NCBI GenBank assembly: GCA_022495995.1
Contig: JAFEMH010002595.1
Coordinates: 186,001-250,000 of the forward strand
DNA from: Adenophora triphylla var. japonica
Lineage: Eukaryota; Streptophyta; Magnoliopsida; Asterales; Campanulaceae
Direction: 5' to 3'
Length of the DNA stretch: 64,000 nt
A model generated the notes under the pieces. It made no database searches. It was not told the DNA's origin and saw nothing but the letters and a program-made list of their open reading frames with translations. How positions within the stretch are numbered: the first letter of the stretch is position 1; every line of letters begins with the position of its first letter. The position numbers and the translations under genes are program-made. This document shows, one piece after another, positions 20,953 to 31,035 of this stretch.

Positions 20953-22077
20953 CTAGGCCTCCGACCCCTCGTCGTCACTACTCAGCTCGTAGAAGCTCTA
21001 AATTCCTCTGCCGTGATATGGTCCCTCCAAGTCACAGGCCTCCCGGTGAACTGTAAGCCAGTGATAGCAGTAAAGTCTGCAGGCGTCACTGTAAGCTCTC
21101 CCCAGCTAAGGTGAAAGCTGTGGGTGGTGTCCCACCAGAACTCCGATAGGGCCTGGATCAAGCCCTTGCTCTTCGAGGTTATGTGAATACCTCTGCCAAT
21201 AGCCTCAACAAACAAATCCAGGCCGGTAGCCCTCACTAGCTGCTTGGGGTTCACCCCATCCTTCTCAAAATCAGGCATCCTCTCCCATAGCCTCACAAAA
21301 ATCTCAAAAGGTCCCCTATATTTGCTCTCCTGTATGAGAACACAACAAAAAATGTGTCAAGTCCTTCATCTCATTTAAAAAGCATGCATATATTCAAAAG
21401 TGCGCAAAAGAAAAGCATTCATAAAAAAATTTCTAGCATCCTTTGCATAGAAAACGTGTCTTTCATCATTTGAAACGCATCGTGTCAAGCACATTGCTCT
21501 CCTAAGCACAAAATTCTTATTTTCAAAACTATTTGTACATAAGCATTAATTTTTTCAAAATATGGCATGCATGAATCCTTTTCATCGTCCAAAACCCCGT
21601 TTTCTCATCCATGATCAAAAATTGACCTAGTTCTAGCACATGCAAGAACTCCGTCACATTCTAGACATTTATTTTTCTTACTTTATTTTCGAAAGATGGG
21701 TCATTCTCATTATTTTTCAAGTAAATTGCACATGCATGTTCGTTTATCTTCTTAGCCTCATAGGTTAATCATCAAGATCCCAAAATCATCATTAAAAAAT
21801 CCTAGGAAAATTCGAGAAATTCCTAAAACTTGGGTCAAGCCCTAAAATCAATCAAAATTTAATCAAAATTGACGGAATCGAGCAAATCGAGGATGCTTAC
21901 CCCAACCGATTGAGGTTTCATGGATTTGTGCTCCCTCTTGCCCGGATAAAACTCGGAAGGAGGCGTATTGAAATCGTACTTCCTCTCCGTTCAGGCAAGC
22001 TCTCTCCTCCTCCTTCGAGCGGCCTCGGAGATGTTCCTCCGTGCTTGCCTTGGCATCGGATTTCCCTCCGGATCCAT
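20953..22077 (-). pseudogene. T2 antisense gene B: spliced PMD-like gene with a large internal deletion
   Basis: Exon 1 is 22077-21901 (177 bp; starts M-D-P-E-G-N-P; donor GTAAGC). It holds an in-frame TGA after R-R-E-L-A where T6 codes R. Exon 2 starts at 21329 after CATACAG and codes W-D-T-T-H-S-F-H-L-S-W-G-E and D-F-T-A-I-T-G-L. Near 20997-21003 the sequence jumps from W-R-D-H-I-T-A-E-E-F straight to the C-terminal F-Y-E-L-S-S-D-D-E tail and TAG 20953-20955. The rest of exon 2, exon 3 and most of exon 4, present in T6, are gone. Intron 1 (21330-21900) is AT-rich. Confidence 0.75.
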
Positions 22078-22189
22078 CCTAAATCAAAAGAAGCAAAGGA
22101 TTGGAAGGATTTTGGAAAATTCTTTCTCTCCTCTCTCTCTATTTCTCGGCAGCAGAGGGCGGAAATGATGCCCAATGCCCGTTCAAATC

Positions 22190-22263
22190 TGATTTTAAAT
22201 AATCTGGAAAAAACAGACATCTAGCCGTGCGGCCTCTTTTGCCCCCGTCTCATTCCGGGTGGC
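22190..22263 (-). promoter_or_regulatory. T2 antisense gene B promoter: paired palindromes and AT-rich box
   Basis: GCCGTGCGGC at 22224-22233 and the weaker TCCGGGTGGC at 22254-22263, 30 bp start to start. On the minus strand TTATTTAAAATC (22201-22190) follows about 22 bp after the inner site. Confidence 0.6.
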
Positions 22264-22324
22264 TTCTTTTTCTCTGACCAGAAATTACACCTTTACCCCC
22301 TGGACTTTCCACTTGGGCATACAA

Positions 22325-22445
22325 CTCCCGTTATTTCTTAACTAGAGTAACGCTGTGATCCCGAGTATATCCGTTATCTCCTAGAAGAACCAATTTCTCT
22401 CCCCAGTCGCCTCCGTTACTTCCGTTATAACGGAATGACGCTAGG
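22325..22445 (+). repeat. Degenerate CCGTTAT...ATAACGG segment in T2
   Basis: CCGTTATTTC, CCGTTATCTCC and CCGTTATAACGG with intervening GTAACGCT. The theme GTTAT-x-ATAAC is amplified as arrays in T6 (61330-61650) and T5 (34500-34730). Confidence 0.5.
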
Positions 22446-22469
22446 TGACAACCTCCGAATTGTCGAAGT

Positions 22470-22735
22470 TCAAAACTTTAGCTACCTCAATCACAGATTG
22501 AGAAGTACGCTCAAGTTCTTCAAACTTAAGCTACCTCTATCACAGATTGAGAAGTACGCTCAAGTTCTTCAAACTTAAGCAACCTCTATCACAGATTGAG
22601 AAGTACGCTCAAGTTCTCCAAACTTAAGCTACCTCTATCACAGATTGAGAAGTACGCTCAAGTTCTCCAAACTTAAGCTACCTCTATCACAGATTGAGAA
22701 GTACGCTCATGTTTTCCTAACTTCAGCTACCTCTA
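22470..22735 (+). repeat. Tandem repeat, about 50-bp unit, five units
   Basis: Units contain CTACCTCTATCACAGATTGA, GAAGTACGCTCAAGTTCT and AACTTAAG. Near-identical copies run from 22470 to 22735. A single similar stretch is present in T5 (35270-35310, other strand). Confidence 0.9.
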
Positions 22736-22764
22736 TCTACTCGATAGCGACGTAAGCTTTAGTC

Positions 22765-22915
22765 AATCAGGTGACAACCTCCATTAATTGTCCATCAGGT
22801 GATAACCTCCATTAATTGTCAAATTAGGTGACAACCTCCATTAATTGTCAAATCAGGTGACAATCTCCATTAATTGTCAACCAGGTGACTCCTCCATTAA
22901 TTGTCAAAACCTCAA
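22765..22915 (+). repeat. Tandem repeat, about 30-bp unit (GGTGACAACCTCCATTAATT)
   Basis: Five units of GGTGACAACCTCCATTAATT plus GTCAA. T6 keeps single copies (61650 and 61835). Confidence 0.88.
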
Positions 22916-22952
22916 GGATCCTAGACACTGTTCCTAACTATCTAGTGAGGCT

Positions 22953-23215
22953 TGAACTACGATCAAGGCTTGATTCCTCCGGGATACGTAGGTAGCCTTT
23001 CATAAAAGGTCCAGCCATCCGACCGCAGTGGTCACCCTTTTCCTTCATCACTCCTCAGTGGTGAGGCAGCCTTTCATAAAAGGTCCAGCCATCCGACCAC
23101 TTTGGTCACCTTGTTCCTTCATCGCTCCTCAGTGGTGAAATAGCCCCTCATAGAGGTCCATATATCTGACCACAGCGGTCATTTCTAGTATATCCCCAGT
23201 AGGATCAGTCGCTTG
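22953..23215 (+). repeat. CTACG...CGTAGG module and hairpin repeats, T2
   Basis: Module 22953-22997 (CTACG, ATCAA-GGC-TTGAT, TCC-TCCG-GGA, CGTAGG). It is followed by two to three units of about 73 bp with stems CCTTT-CATA-AAAGG, GACC-N5-GGTC and CACT-CCTC-AGTG. Confidence 0.75.
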
Positions 23216-23295
23216 ACCTCCTAGGTCACTTTCTCTTCTATTTCCCCAGCAAGAGACCAGTTTCTCTTCGCCATTTCCTCAGCGGATCTTATTCT

Positions 23296-23440
23296 GAACT
23301 ACGGCCTGGCTTGATTCCTCCGGGATACGTAGGTAGCCTACTTTAGGTTCAGCCAATTCGTCACATATGACACCCCCTTTCCCCAGTGGATTCCGAACTA
23401 CGATTATGGCTTGATTCCCACTCGGGATACGTAGGTAGCC
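23296..23440 (+). other. Two more CTACG...CGTAGG modules near the T2 polypurine tract
   Basis: Copies at 23296-23338 (TCC-TCCG-GGA inner hairpin) and 23394-23440 (TCCC-ACTC-GGGA). Loop bases differ while the arms still pair. Confidence 0.65.
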
Positions 23441-23550
23441 TTTCAAAGGTTCAGCCACTCGACCACTTTGGTCACCCAATCCGTCTCGGCATTCGCCAGA
23501 TCGGATCCTTTTCTATCGACAACCCCACTCGCCCTGCAAGTAACGTTGCA

Positions 23551-23560
23551 TAGGGGCTTC
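23551..23560 (+). other. Polypurine tract of T2
   Basis: TAGGGGCTTC immediately before the LTR start TGTAAGTACC. Confidence 0.8.
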
Positions 23561-23779
23561 TGTAAGTACCTAAATCTGGCTCATGCCTTCCGGTTAAGTT
23601 TCCCGGCAATTCCCCGGACTTTCCTAAAGTTTGGGAGCAATTCGGGAACTGTTCCGAACCTTCCGAGGGGTGAAAGGATTACTTGGAATTAAAAAACACG
23701 TTTTCCTTTTATGCAAAAAACCCTTCTAGAATGCCACCTTGCATGATTCTAGAAAGATGCAGAGTCACAAGGGATAATG

Positions 23780-23853
23780 CCGCACGGCTGCATTAGGAGG
23801 GAACTCCTAGCCGTACGGCTTCATTGGCTTTTTCCAGACTACCTATAAATAGA
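23780..23853 (+). promoter_or_regulatory. T2 LTR promoter: paired palindromes and TATA box
   Basis: GCCGCACGGC 23780-23789 and GCCGTACGGC 23811-23820, 31 bp start to start. TATAAATAG at 23845-23853 begins 25 bp after the second site. Confidence 0.78.
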
Positions 23854-24169
23854 GGCCTCCTCTACCCATTTTGCAAGACAATTTCCAGCACCAAAACTCT
23901 ATCCAAATATTACTACGAAAATTCAGGAAGCTGAAGAGTGCCAAGAGCCACCTCCCTCCTCCTTGAAGCCTCCAAAAGTTGGTCCCTTCCATAGGTGAAT
24001 TCCAAAGAGAAAGAGGTCACCACCATTGGTAACCTCTCACCCCCTTATCTTGCATTATGCTTGTACATATGTGATATATTTGCTCCTTGCTTTACATATC
24101 ATTATATATTTGCTTGGGACTTGGTATATTGTTGTAAAAGATCATATCTTTGAACATGTAAATCATATT

Positions 24170-24600
24170 CCCCTCCCTTTTGCATCCTTTGCATTAGAAT
24201 AGCATCTTTTGCTCATAAAAATGTAGTCTTTGCATTAAAGGTGCATCCTTTGTACCTAAAAATCTCTTTTTTACATAAAAGTTGCATCCCTTGCACTTAA
24301 AAATGCTTTCTTTACATTAAAAGATGCATCCTTTGCACCTAGAACCTATTTTCATACATAAAAATGCATCCTTTGCATTAAAAATCATCTCTTTACATCA
24401 AAGTAGCATCCTTTGCTTTCAAAATGACAACTTTATGCATCCTTTGCATATAAAATGCTATTTTTCCACATAAAAATGCATCCTTTGCATTAAAAATCCT
24501 TTCTTTACATAAAAAGCATCCTTTGCAAACAAAGAGCATCCTTTGCACCCAAAAATGTCATCTTTTCATTAAAAATGTCATTTTTATCCTAAAACATGCA
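24170..24600 (+). repeat. Short interspersed repeat TGCATCCTTTGCA in T2 LTR
   Basis: About 15 copies of GCATCCTTTGCA or close forms (arms TGCA) separated by A-rich stretches, downstream of the TATA box. Confidence 0.85.
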
Positions 24601-25275
24601 TTCCCCTAGTCCCCATTGGTATCCTTTGGAACGGACCGGTGTAAAGATCCTATCTTCATATCGTTTCTTCCATTAAAGGTGCCACAATCTCTTTAGAAAG
24701 GGATAAACCTTGAACCCTATATCTCCGATTATCACTTGAGACGAGTATAGTAGTCCCTACACAAGCTCAATCGTCTCAAGGTGTAGGATTGATGGGCTAA
24801 GGTCACTCCTTTCTAAAGAACCCCATTTTGGACTATAAAAGAGAGTCCTTCTCTTGATCACGCAAGACCCAAGGTCAAATAGCGATGATCACAAGTCCAA
24901 GATGAGGACGGGATCAAAGTCCCGAACACATAAAAATCCAAGGAATCCCGAGCGATAACCAACTAAATGGTTTATACGTCCGGAAGACAACTTGGAACAT
25001 TCCCCCCCTCTTTTCAACACATGCACACAAGAAAGCACTCAAGCAAGCACGAAAAATGGAATCTTGGGAGACTTGCTACGGCAAGGCACCTTGGGTGAAC
25101 GACGATCCGTTCTTCCCAAGGGGTAACTTAACCTCTGAACCCTAAATCCTTTTTTCAAAGTTTTGAGGAAATCAAAATGGCGTGGCGACTCCATTTTTTC
25201 AAATTAAACCGGATGTTTTCAAACTCGAGTGAATCCAAACTAAAACACAAAAAAGAATTTGGGCACACGTTCACA

Positions 25276-27506
25276 ATATAACCATCCATGAACATGGTGG
25301 TGGTCTTCTCGGATACGGCATCAACAAAGGCCGGGCTATCTTTAAACCGGGCAATTGCACTCTCTTCCTTGGAAGGAATGCTTGCCTCCAGCTCCAGCCG
25401 ATCAGCAACAGCCACCTCGGCTTCCTTCACCGCCTCGGCTTTGAGCTTCTCCAGCTCGGCCAGCTTGGGCTTCTTGAGCTTGAGGGCCTCCTTCAGCTGG
25501 ACTACCTCCTCAGCTCAGACTCGTACCTCCTCGGCCACCTTCTCGGCCACCTTCTCGGCCTTTGCCTTGGTCACTCTCTCAACTTCCGGCTCGTCCCTCA
25601 TCGACTTCAATAAACCGCCAGCTGCGGCCACGTCGTCCTCACCCTTCTCAATTCGTGCCTTGAACTTTTGGACTTGGTCGTCAATAACCTTGTTGTGAAC
25701 TTTATCGTAGGCGACCATGGTGGAAAGCTACAGCATAGAAACGACGACATCAACAAAATACCAAGTAAAAAATACAAAGATGGAATGGCAAGGGAATTAC
25801 CTCGCTTAGGATAAGACCCTTCCTATTGGCCATGTTTTCCTTGCTTGGCTTAGCCTTGATCAGTCGATTAAGCAGCTCCTTGTCCATGTCATGATGGACA
25901 ATAGCTCGGCCTAGCCTTACCTGTGGGTCCTCCCGGGCTAACACATCTAGGCCTTTTAGAGTTGGGTGGATGCCAAGTTGCCTGACAAGCTGCTCGGCCT
26001 CTTGATATGTTTGAATGTTCCGAGCAGTGAGTACTTTGGACGAGGAAGCATCAGCAGCTCTCTTCAAGGAGGGTTTCCCCTCAGCAGAACAGAATGTGGC
26101 CATTTCTAGCCTGACGTCCTTTGAATGAGCCCCGTCTCCTCGACAGCAGATTGACCGGCTTGCCTCTCTACCTCCTCAGTCTCAATAGTTTGAAGTGGGT
26201 CTATGCCCCTCTACCATTTGGTTTTCTTGCCCTTCTGGGATTCCTCATACACGTCCTCCCCGACAGGCTTAAATGGAACATCCACAGCCTCCTTCGTAGC
26301 CAAGATCACCTGACGATGAGCGACCTCATCCTGTCTCTGGGTTATGGCCGAGGAACAAGATGCCCTTCTCCTCACTTTAGCTAGAGCAAGGGGATCAAGG
26401 TTTCTCGTACACATCTCTATTTCTTGCTCAGCCGTCATATCTGCGTCAACGAGGAAGAAACAGTTAGACCATACGACATGGATAAATAATAAGAAAATTT
26501 GTACAAGTATGAAGTATGAGGAAGGATGAATAATTACAGCCGAAAATGTCTTCCTCTCTCAGACACTTATCCTTGGGATCAAGCTTGCACAGACCACACT
26601 CAAAGTGAAAGACCAAACCGGGAAGAATCCTCAAGTTGGCAAATCTATTCCCCCTAGTGACGGGGATGAGGGGCATTAACCTATCCCTAGGTCCTAGCAT
26701 AATCCCGGTCTGGATATAAAACCGGTCATCCGTCTCCAAAGCTGACCAGGCTAGGAGGCCTACCTCGGAAAATTGGGTTAACCGAGCTATCAAAGCTCCA
26801 GTTAACTCAGCTCTCCGTACAGCCTTGGGCGCGGCAGGAAGCTCTGAGGGAGCAGCAAACTCCTAACCCTGTCGGCTCTCAACTCTGGTGACATGATTAT
26901 CCCATCCAGACACCTTGCTAGACATGGGAAGGATTATTCTGGGTTGCTTGGGATCTCTCCTTATCTCCACCAATTTTTTGTCCTTTACATACCCTACGGT
27001 GAGGAAGTGGTAGAAGGCTGATTGGGTAGGCTCGAACCCTTAACTGTGACACAAAACAATAAAACTTACGAGGAACCTTACAACATTAGCTCCTAGCATA
27101 GCCTGGACGGCTTGCACAAATCCAAGGAACTCGTTGATAAACAGATCTAAAGGCAGACGAAGTCCTAACTGGACATGTTTGAAGAAAAAATGGACATAGT
27201 TTAGGCTGTAGTAAAAATCAGTCTCCTCTTCCACGATTTCAAACAGGGTACAATGGAAATAACTTAATTTGTACTCCTCCCTCGGCACCCCATACTTCGA
27301 ATACAACTCTTCCAGCATTGGCTCACCGGCCTTAACCGGTATGGGCCTGGGAACGTAAACCCTACCTCGGCCAGATTCTCCCTTGACCAGCTCCTCCTCG
27401 GCCAGATCATCCTCAGCCCGTAACTTGCTTCCTCAACAAACGTATCTACGATGGTAGCCGACGTCGAGGGACCACTCGTACTGGCACCACTTCCTCTTCC
27501 CGTCAT
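25276..27506 (-). pseudogene. T3 antisense gene: putative gypsy-type transposase-domain protein
   Basis: ATG at 27506 (MTGRGSGASTSG). A shifted frame gives Y-G-V-P-R-E-E-Y and then L-R-L-P-L-D-L-F-I-N-E-F-L (27318-27040), which resembles the plant 'putative gypsy type transposon' domain. Further exons include 26793-26540 (G-I-M-L-G-P-R-D-R), 26438-26214, 26103-25800 (ends at a GT donor) and 25718-25276. The last is rich in A, E and K and looks like a coiled coil. Lesions: a frameshift near 27320 and a TAG near 26860; the gene is then cut by T2 at 25275. Introns and exact joints are provisional. Confidence 0.55.
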
Positions 27507-28495
27507 ATCTGCACAAAACCAAGGAAACAAGTATCAGCAAAATCTTTCAAGGAACATGAAGGATGGGGAAGACGAAGATTATCCCTCATCGTCGTATAGA
27601 CTAAGGCCGAGGAGGGAACCTTACCCAACAATGGAGGTCGTTCTAGATGGTCCGACGTCAGATAGTATAAATTGACAGATCAATCATCTCGGTCCATCTG
27701 CGGAATACTACAATGTTTTGGGATCCTGCATCTACTCGATCGATCCTATACTTTCTTGGATAATGAAGGTCATCTCTTGGGCATCTGTATCTCGTAAACA
27801 TCTCACCAATTTCTAACAAAGGAACCAACAGCCATGGCCCATTATCTCTTCGATAAACCCTAAGGTTTCCCTTGTGATAGCCATGGATAACACTGGGGGT
27901 ATGTTGCCATGTTCTAGCCATTTCTAAAGAGGGACAAATGAGAAAGAAGGTTCAAGAAAGAGATCAAGAACAGAAACTCAAAAAAAGCTTCAAAAGCTCA
28001 TCAATGGCAATTTCTCAAGAACAACGAACAACCTAAACCCATAAATTGCAAGTTAAAGTACAGAAAACAGTAAAAGGAGAAGAGGTTATACCTTAAATCG
28101 AAGTTTGATGAAGATTGAATTGGCAAATCACACACAATAAGTAAATCTGGGCAACGATCTCAAGAACACAAAATGGCTTTTGAATCTTGCTATTTCGCTC
28201 TCAAACTCAAAGGGTGATAAAAGATTGAAATTGTGGAAGGTTTTTGCTTTTATACCCCCCAAAACCGGGTTGAATACGGGTCGAATACGGGTTGCACTCC
28301 ATCCTTTCCCCAAAATTAAATGAAATGGTGTTTTTCCAAGATGTGTCAGACATTGTGCACTATGCCCCATCATTGTACTATTAACCGGCGGATATTGAAA
28401 TGACACCTGCCACGTGATGCCTGTTCATATTCTCGTAAGATGAGGTAGCGCTCACTTCCTCCTCGGGATAGCCAAGCTAGGAAGTCAGGGGCCAC
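27507..28495. other. T3 leader of the antisense gene and 3' untranslated part
   Basis: No convincing gene. Near 28263-28290 there are short GGTTGAATACGGGTCGAATA-type repeats. AAGTCAGGGGCCAC just before 28496 is the best polypurine-tract candidate. Confidence 0.5.
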
Positions 28496-29228
28496 TGAAT
28501 GGTATAAACCGAGATATGAACTTGGGATAGTCCGGGCAAGGCCCAAGTGGGCCCAAAACATAATCCTAACAAGTATGATGTATGAGGAAGGGAATGGGCT
28601 TCTCTACCTTTCTCGAACCAAGCCTTCTCGTCATTCCCCTAGGTGGACCTAGACTTAGTCGGCGAAATGACTAAGGCCCAAGACTCAATGCCGAGGGAGA
28701 CCTCCCTCTAGGGCCGAGCTGAGCTCCCTTGACGACGAGGAGGCCTTCTCGGCTATCAAATCACCAGGAATTGGGCCTCCCTAGTTCCTTCACATCTCTG
28801 CCCCGGCTCAACGTAGGCCGACCTGGCCACGTATGATGAGGAGAGATCAGCTCGACTCACGTGCAGACTGAAGTTTATACAATCCTACTCAATTAAGGAC
28901 AGTGAGCAGTTGTAATCCTCCTAGGATTATAATCCAATCTCACATGGATTCCAATCCGCCAAGGACTCAACAAATATAATCCTCATAGAATTAATATCTT
29001 ATCCACATACATTGCAATCCAACATGGATTATATAATGCTATGCCTATAAATACAAGCCATAATTCAGATTATTTGGTACGTTATCTTTTGACTCTAAAC
29101 TCTTGTCAATTGATTTCTCTCTTTCATAAAGCAAATACTTACTCTCACGCCGGAGAAGCCCCGGCTTAGTTTATGTATATTCAATTGCTGGGATATAACT
29201 TGCCGCCGGATTTGGGCTGATCTGAACA
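28496..29228 (+). mobile_element. T3 LTR, about 733 bp
   Basis: Proposed from TGAATGG (28496) to CTGAACA (29228). TATAAATA at 29046-29053 supports plus-strand transcription. The bases that follow, TTTTTGGCATCATCAG, look like a PBS leader, which would be unusual to the right of a 3' LTR. No second LTR was seen, so the edges are provisional. Confidence 0.5.
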
Positions 29229-29389
29229 TTTTTGGCATCATCAGTTAGTCATCTCTGACATTCATATTCTTTGACTAACCACAACATAACCTCGTCAGAC
29301 ACTCATATTTATAGACTTGGATTTGTGCCTCATGCGCAAAGCCCAAATGTTTGATGTCTTTGGCACCCTTGCCTTGTGTGTTTGCCTAC
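29229..29389. other. Flank between T3 LTR and the copia-type element
   Basis: Short AT-rich stretch without genes. It continues past the copia-type element at 44332, because the 5-bp repeat ACCCA lies on both sides. Confidence 0.6.
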
Positions 29390-29394
29390 ACCCA

Positions 29395-31021
29395 TGTTAG
29401 ATTGTGGAGTCCAAACCACGGAGCGAGGAACCAGAACAAAACTGCGGGGCAAAAGTCGGATTGCACAAGAAGGGAAGACACGAAGTAAACATTCTAGAAA
29501 TCCTATGGTTACTTTGTGTGGTCGCATGGTCTCGAAATTGATTTTGGGCCGAAATTTCTTGTGCATTGTATTTATTTTCCGAGTGAGTCTTATGAAAACA
29601 CGTTTTTCATAAGGGTCATGAAAAACGTGTTTTTAAATTGGGTTGAACCGGACTGACGACAATTTTGTACATAACTGACACTTCTTTAAAAGGCGCGGTG
29701 GAATTTTTGTAAAAAACTGAAAAATCGGACGCACTGCAAGCATCAGTTACAAGTAGTGCTAACACATTTACCTGGCAATAAAAAATAATAATATTGACAT
29801 TAAACTGATATATGTAGTGTTAGTAATAAGGAGTGCAATCATTATTAACAAGGAGTGCTAGTGCATGTACCTGGTACTCAAAAACACTAACATTAATATT
29901 TAATGATACAACCAACATTAGTTACAAGAAGTGCCAATGCATGTACCTACCACTCAAAAACACTATCACTGACATTAAAATGATGCAACAATATTAGTTA
30001 TAAGAAGTGTTAGTATATGTGTTTTACTAGTAATAGTAATTATGTTATTAGGCGTGTGTGCTAAAACTGTTATAACTTTTGACTCGTATGAACCATGGAA
30101 TGAACAACATATCAAATCTAAGTGACTCAACGGGCCTTTGATGTTTTTTGTAAAATTATTTATTTGGTTATATAGCCTATATTTTGATGAGTGTCAGCAC
30201 ACGTGTTCAAAAGTGCTGGGCATATGTATGAAAGAATGACAACACAAGAGTTAACGATTACCCACTTTAGCTGAAAACCTCCAGTAGTGACGAAAATGCC
30301 ACTGCATGCGTTTAGAAAAATGCCACTTATTTACAAAAATGCAATCAGTTTGGTTTAACCATGGTTCAGTCGGTTGAAAAACACATTATTCCATAGCTTA
30401 TGAAATCCGCATTTTTTCCAAAATTTTGTGTTATTTTCCTTGGTGGAAAATGAATATTTCACGTGAGGTTTTTCTCTTAGGAAAGGAAAAAATAGTTTCT
30501 GATTAAACTCTTCGTCCCTATTGCAGTAGCGCAGTGGAACTACAATTGGTTTTAGGTTTAGATTTAGGACTTTGTACCCTATAAAATCAAACAGACAACC
30601 ATATTTTATGTGTGTTTGAGGGAAAAGCAAGGATGCATGAGGGATAATCACAAGAGCGAGTCAAGATGGGATAGGGGTTTTAAGATGACTATGTGGGAAA
30701 TCCTACAACCATAGTTATGGCCGAGTTGTGTAAGTTATTCTAGAGGATAGATATGTGAGGAGAGTAGTTTACATTGAATGGCCATATTTAAGTTTTAGTG
30801 CTTGCATATTCAAATTGTAAACACTATCATATATTGATAATAGTGAATATCCTGGTTTGACAACACCCCAAAATGTAGTCATGTGTTGATGATTTGAGTT
30901 ATGAAATCTACGTGTTATTTCTTTCTTCTTATTATATGCGTGTGATTTTTTGATAGTTTTTTCATGAAGTTATGATTGTTAGTATAGGATAGTGGGTGTG
31001 AGGACCCCCAAATCCCCAACA
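29395..31021 (+). mobile_element. Copia-type 5' LTR, with insert
   Basis: 1627 bp including the 850-bp insert and its 9-bp duplication, so about 768 bp net. Compared with the 3' LTR, the start also lacks about 40-50 bp after TGTTAG. Confidence 0.85.
29581..30430. mobile_element. 850-bp insert in the copia-type 5' LTR with 9-bp direct repeats
   Basis: TTATTTTCC stands at both ends (29572-29580 and 30431-30439). The 3' LTR has only one matching site (TTATGTTCC near 43754) and no insert. Subterminal inverted similarity exists between GTGTTTTTAAATTGGGTTGA (left) and the reverse complement of the part near 30355-30390. Nine-base duplications are typical of Mutator-like DNA transposons, but ends and type are unproven. 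No coding capacity. Confidence 0.6.
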
Positions 31022-31023
31022 AA

Positions 31024-31035
31024 TGGTATCAAAGC
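31024..31035 (+). other. Primer-binding site of the copia-type element
   Basis: TGGTATCAAAGC, two bases after the LTR end; matches the usual initiator-methionine tRNA site with one difference. Confidence 0.8.

Larger units (their letters stand above)
12290..25275 (+). mobile_element. Element T2: Tat/Ogre-type Ty3/gypsy element lacking the 5' LTR
   Basis: From the left: gag-protease linker and protease (12290-13771), G-patch (about 13740-14384), RT, RNase H and integrase (14593-18250), A-rich module, antisense genes A (18933-20423) and B (20953-22077), tandem arrays, polypurine tract (23551-23560) and 3' LTR (23561-25275). No PBS or 5' LTR is present to the left. The right end CACGTTCACA/ATATA sits inside the antisense gene of T3. 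About nine lesions break pol. Confidence 0.9.
23561..25275 (+). mobile_element. T2 3' LTR, 1715 bp
   Basis: Starts TGTAAGTACC and ends CACGTTCACA, both shared with T5 and T6 LTRs. It holds the promoter at 23780-23853, a repeat-rich leader and, 83 bp before its end, TGGCGACTCC (25183-25192), a copy of the PBS core. The next bases ATATA may be one half of a target duplication; its partner is not in the window because the 5' end is lost. Confidence 0.9.
25276..29228. mobile_element. Element T3: 3' part of a second Tat-like family
   Basis: It has a spliced minus-strand gene (25276-27506), a long leader, a candidate polypurine tract near 28481-28495 and an LTR (28496-29228). T2 interrupts it at 25276, inside the gene. 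It shares no palindrome or CTACG module with T1, T2, T5 or T6, so it is a separate lineage. Sense orientation is plus, judged from the LTR promoter. pol is not in the window. Confidence 0.6.

Noticed and set aside
1..25275. T1 and T2 as one composite element
   Set aside because: Each has its own pol, antisense genes, arrays and LTR, with distinct palindrome types.
25155..25430. Antisense frame continuing from T3 into the T2 LTR
   Set aside because: The T2 LTR ends at 25275 (CACGTTCACA, shared with other LTRs), so the part to the left is LTR, not gene.
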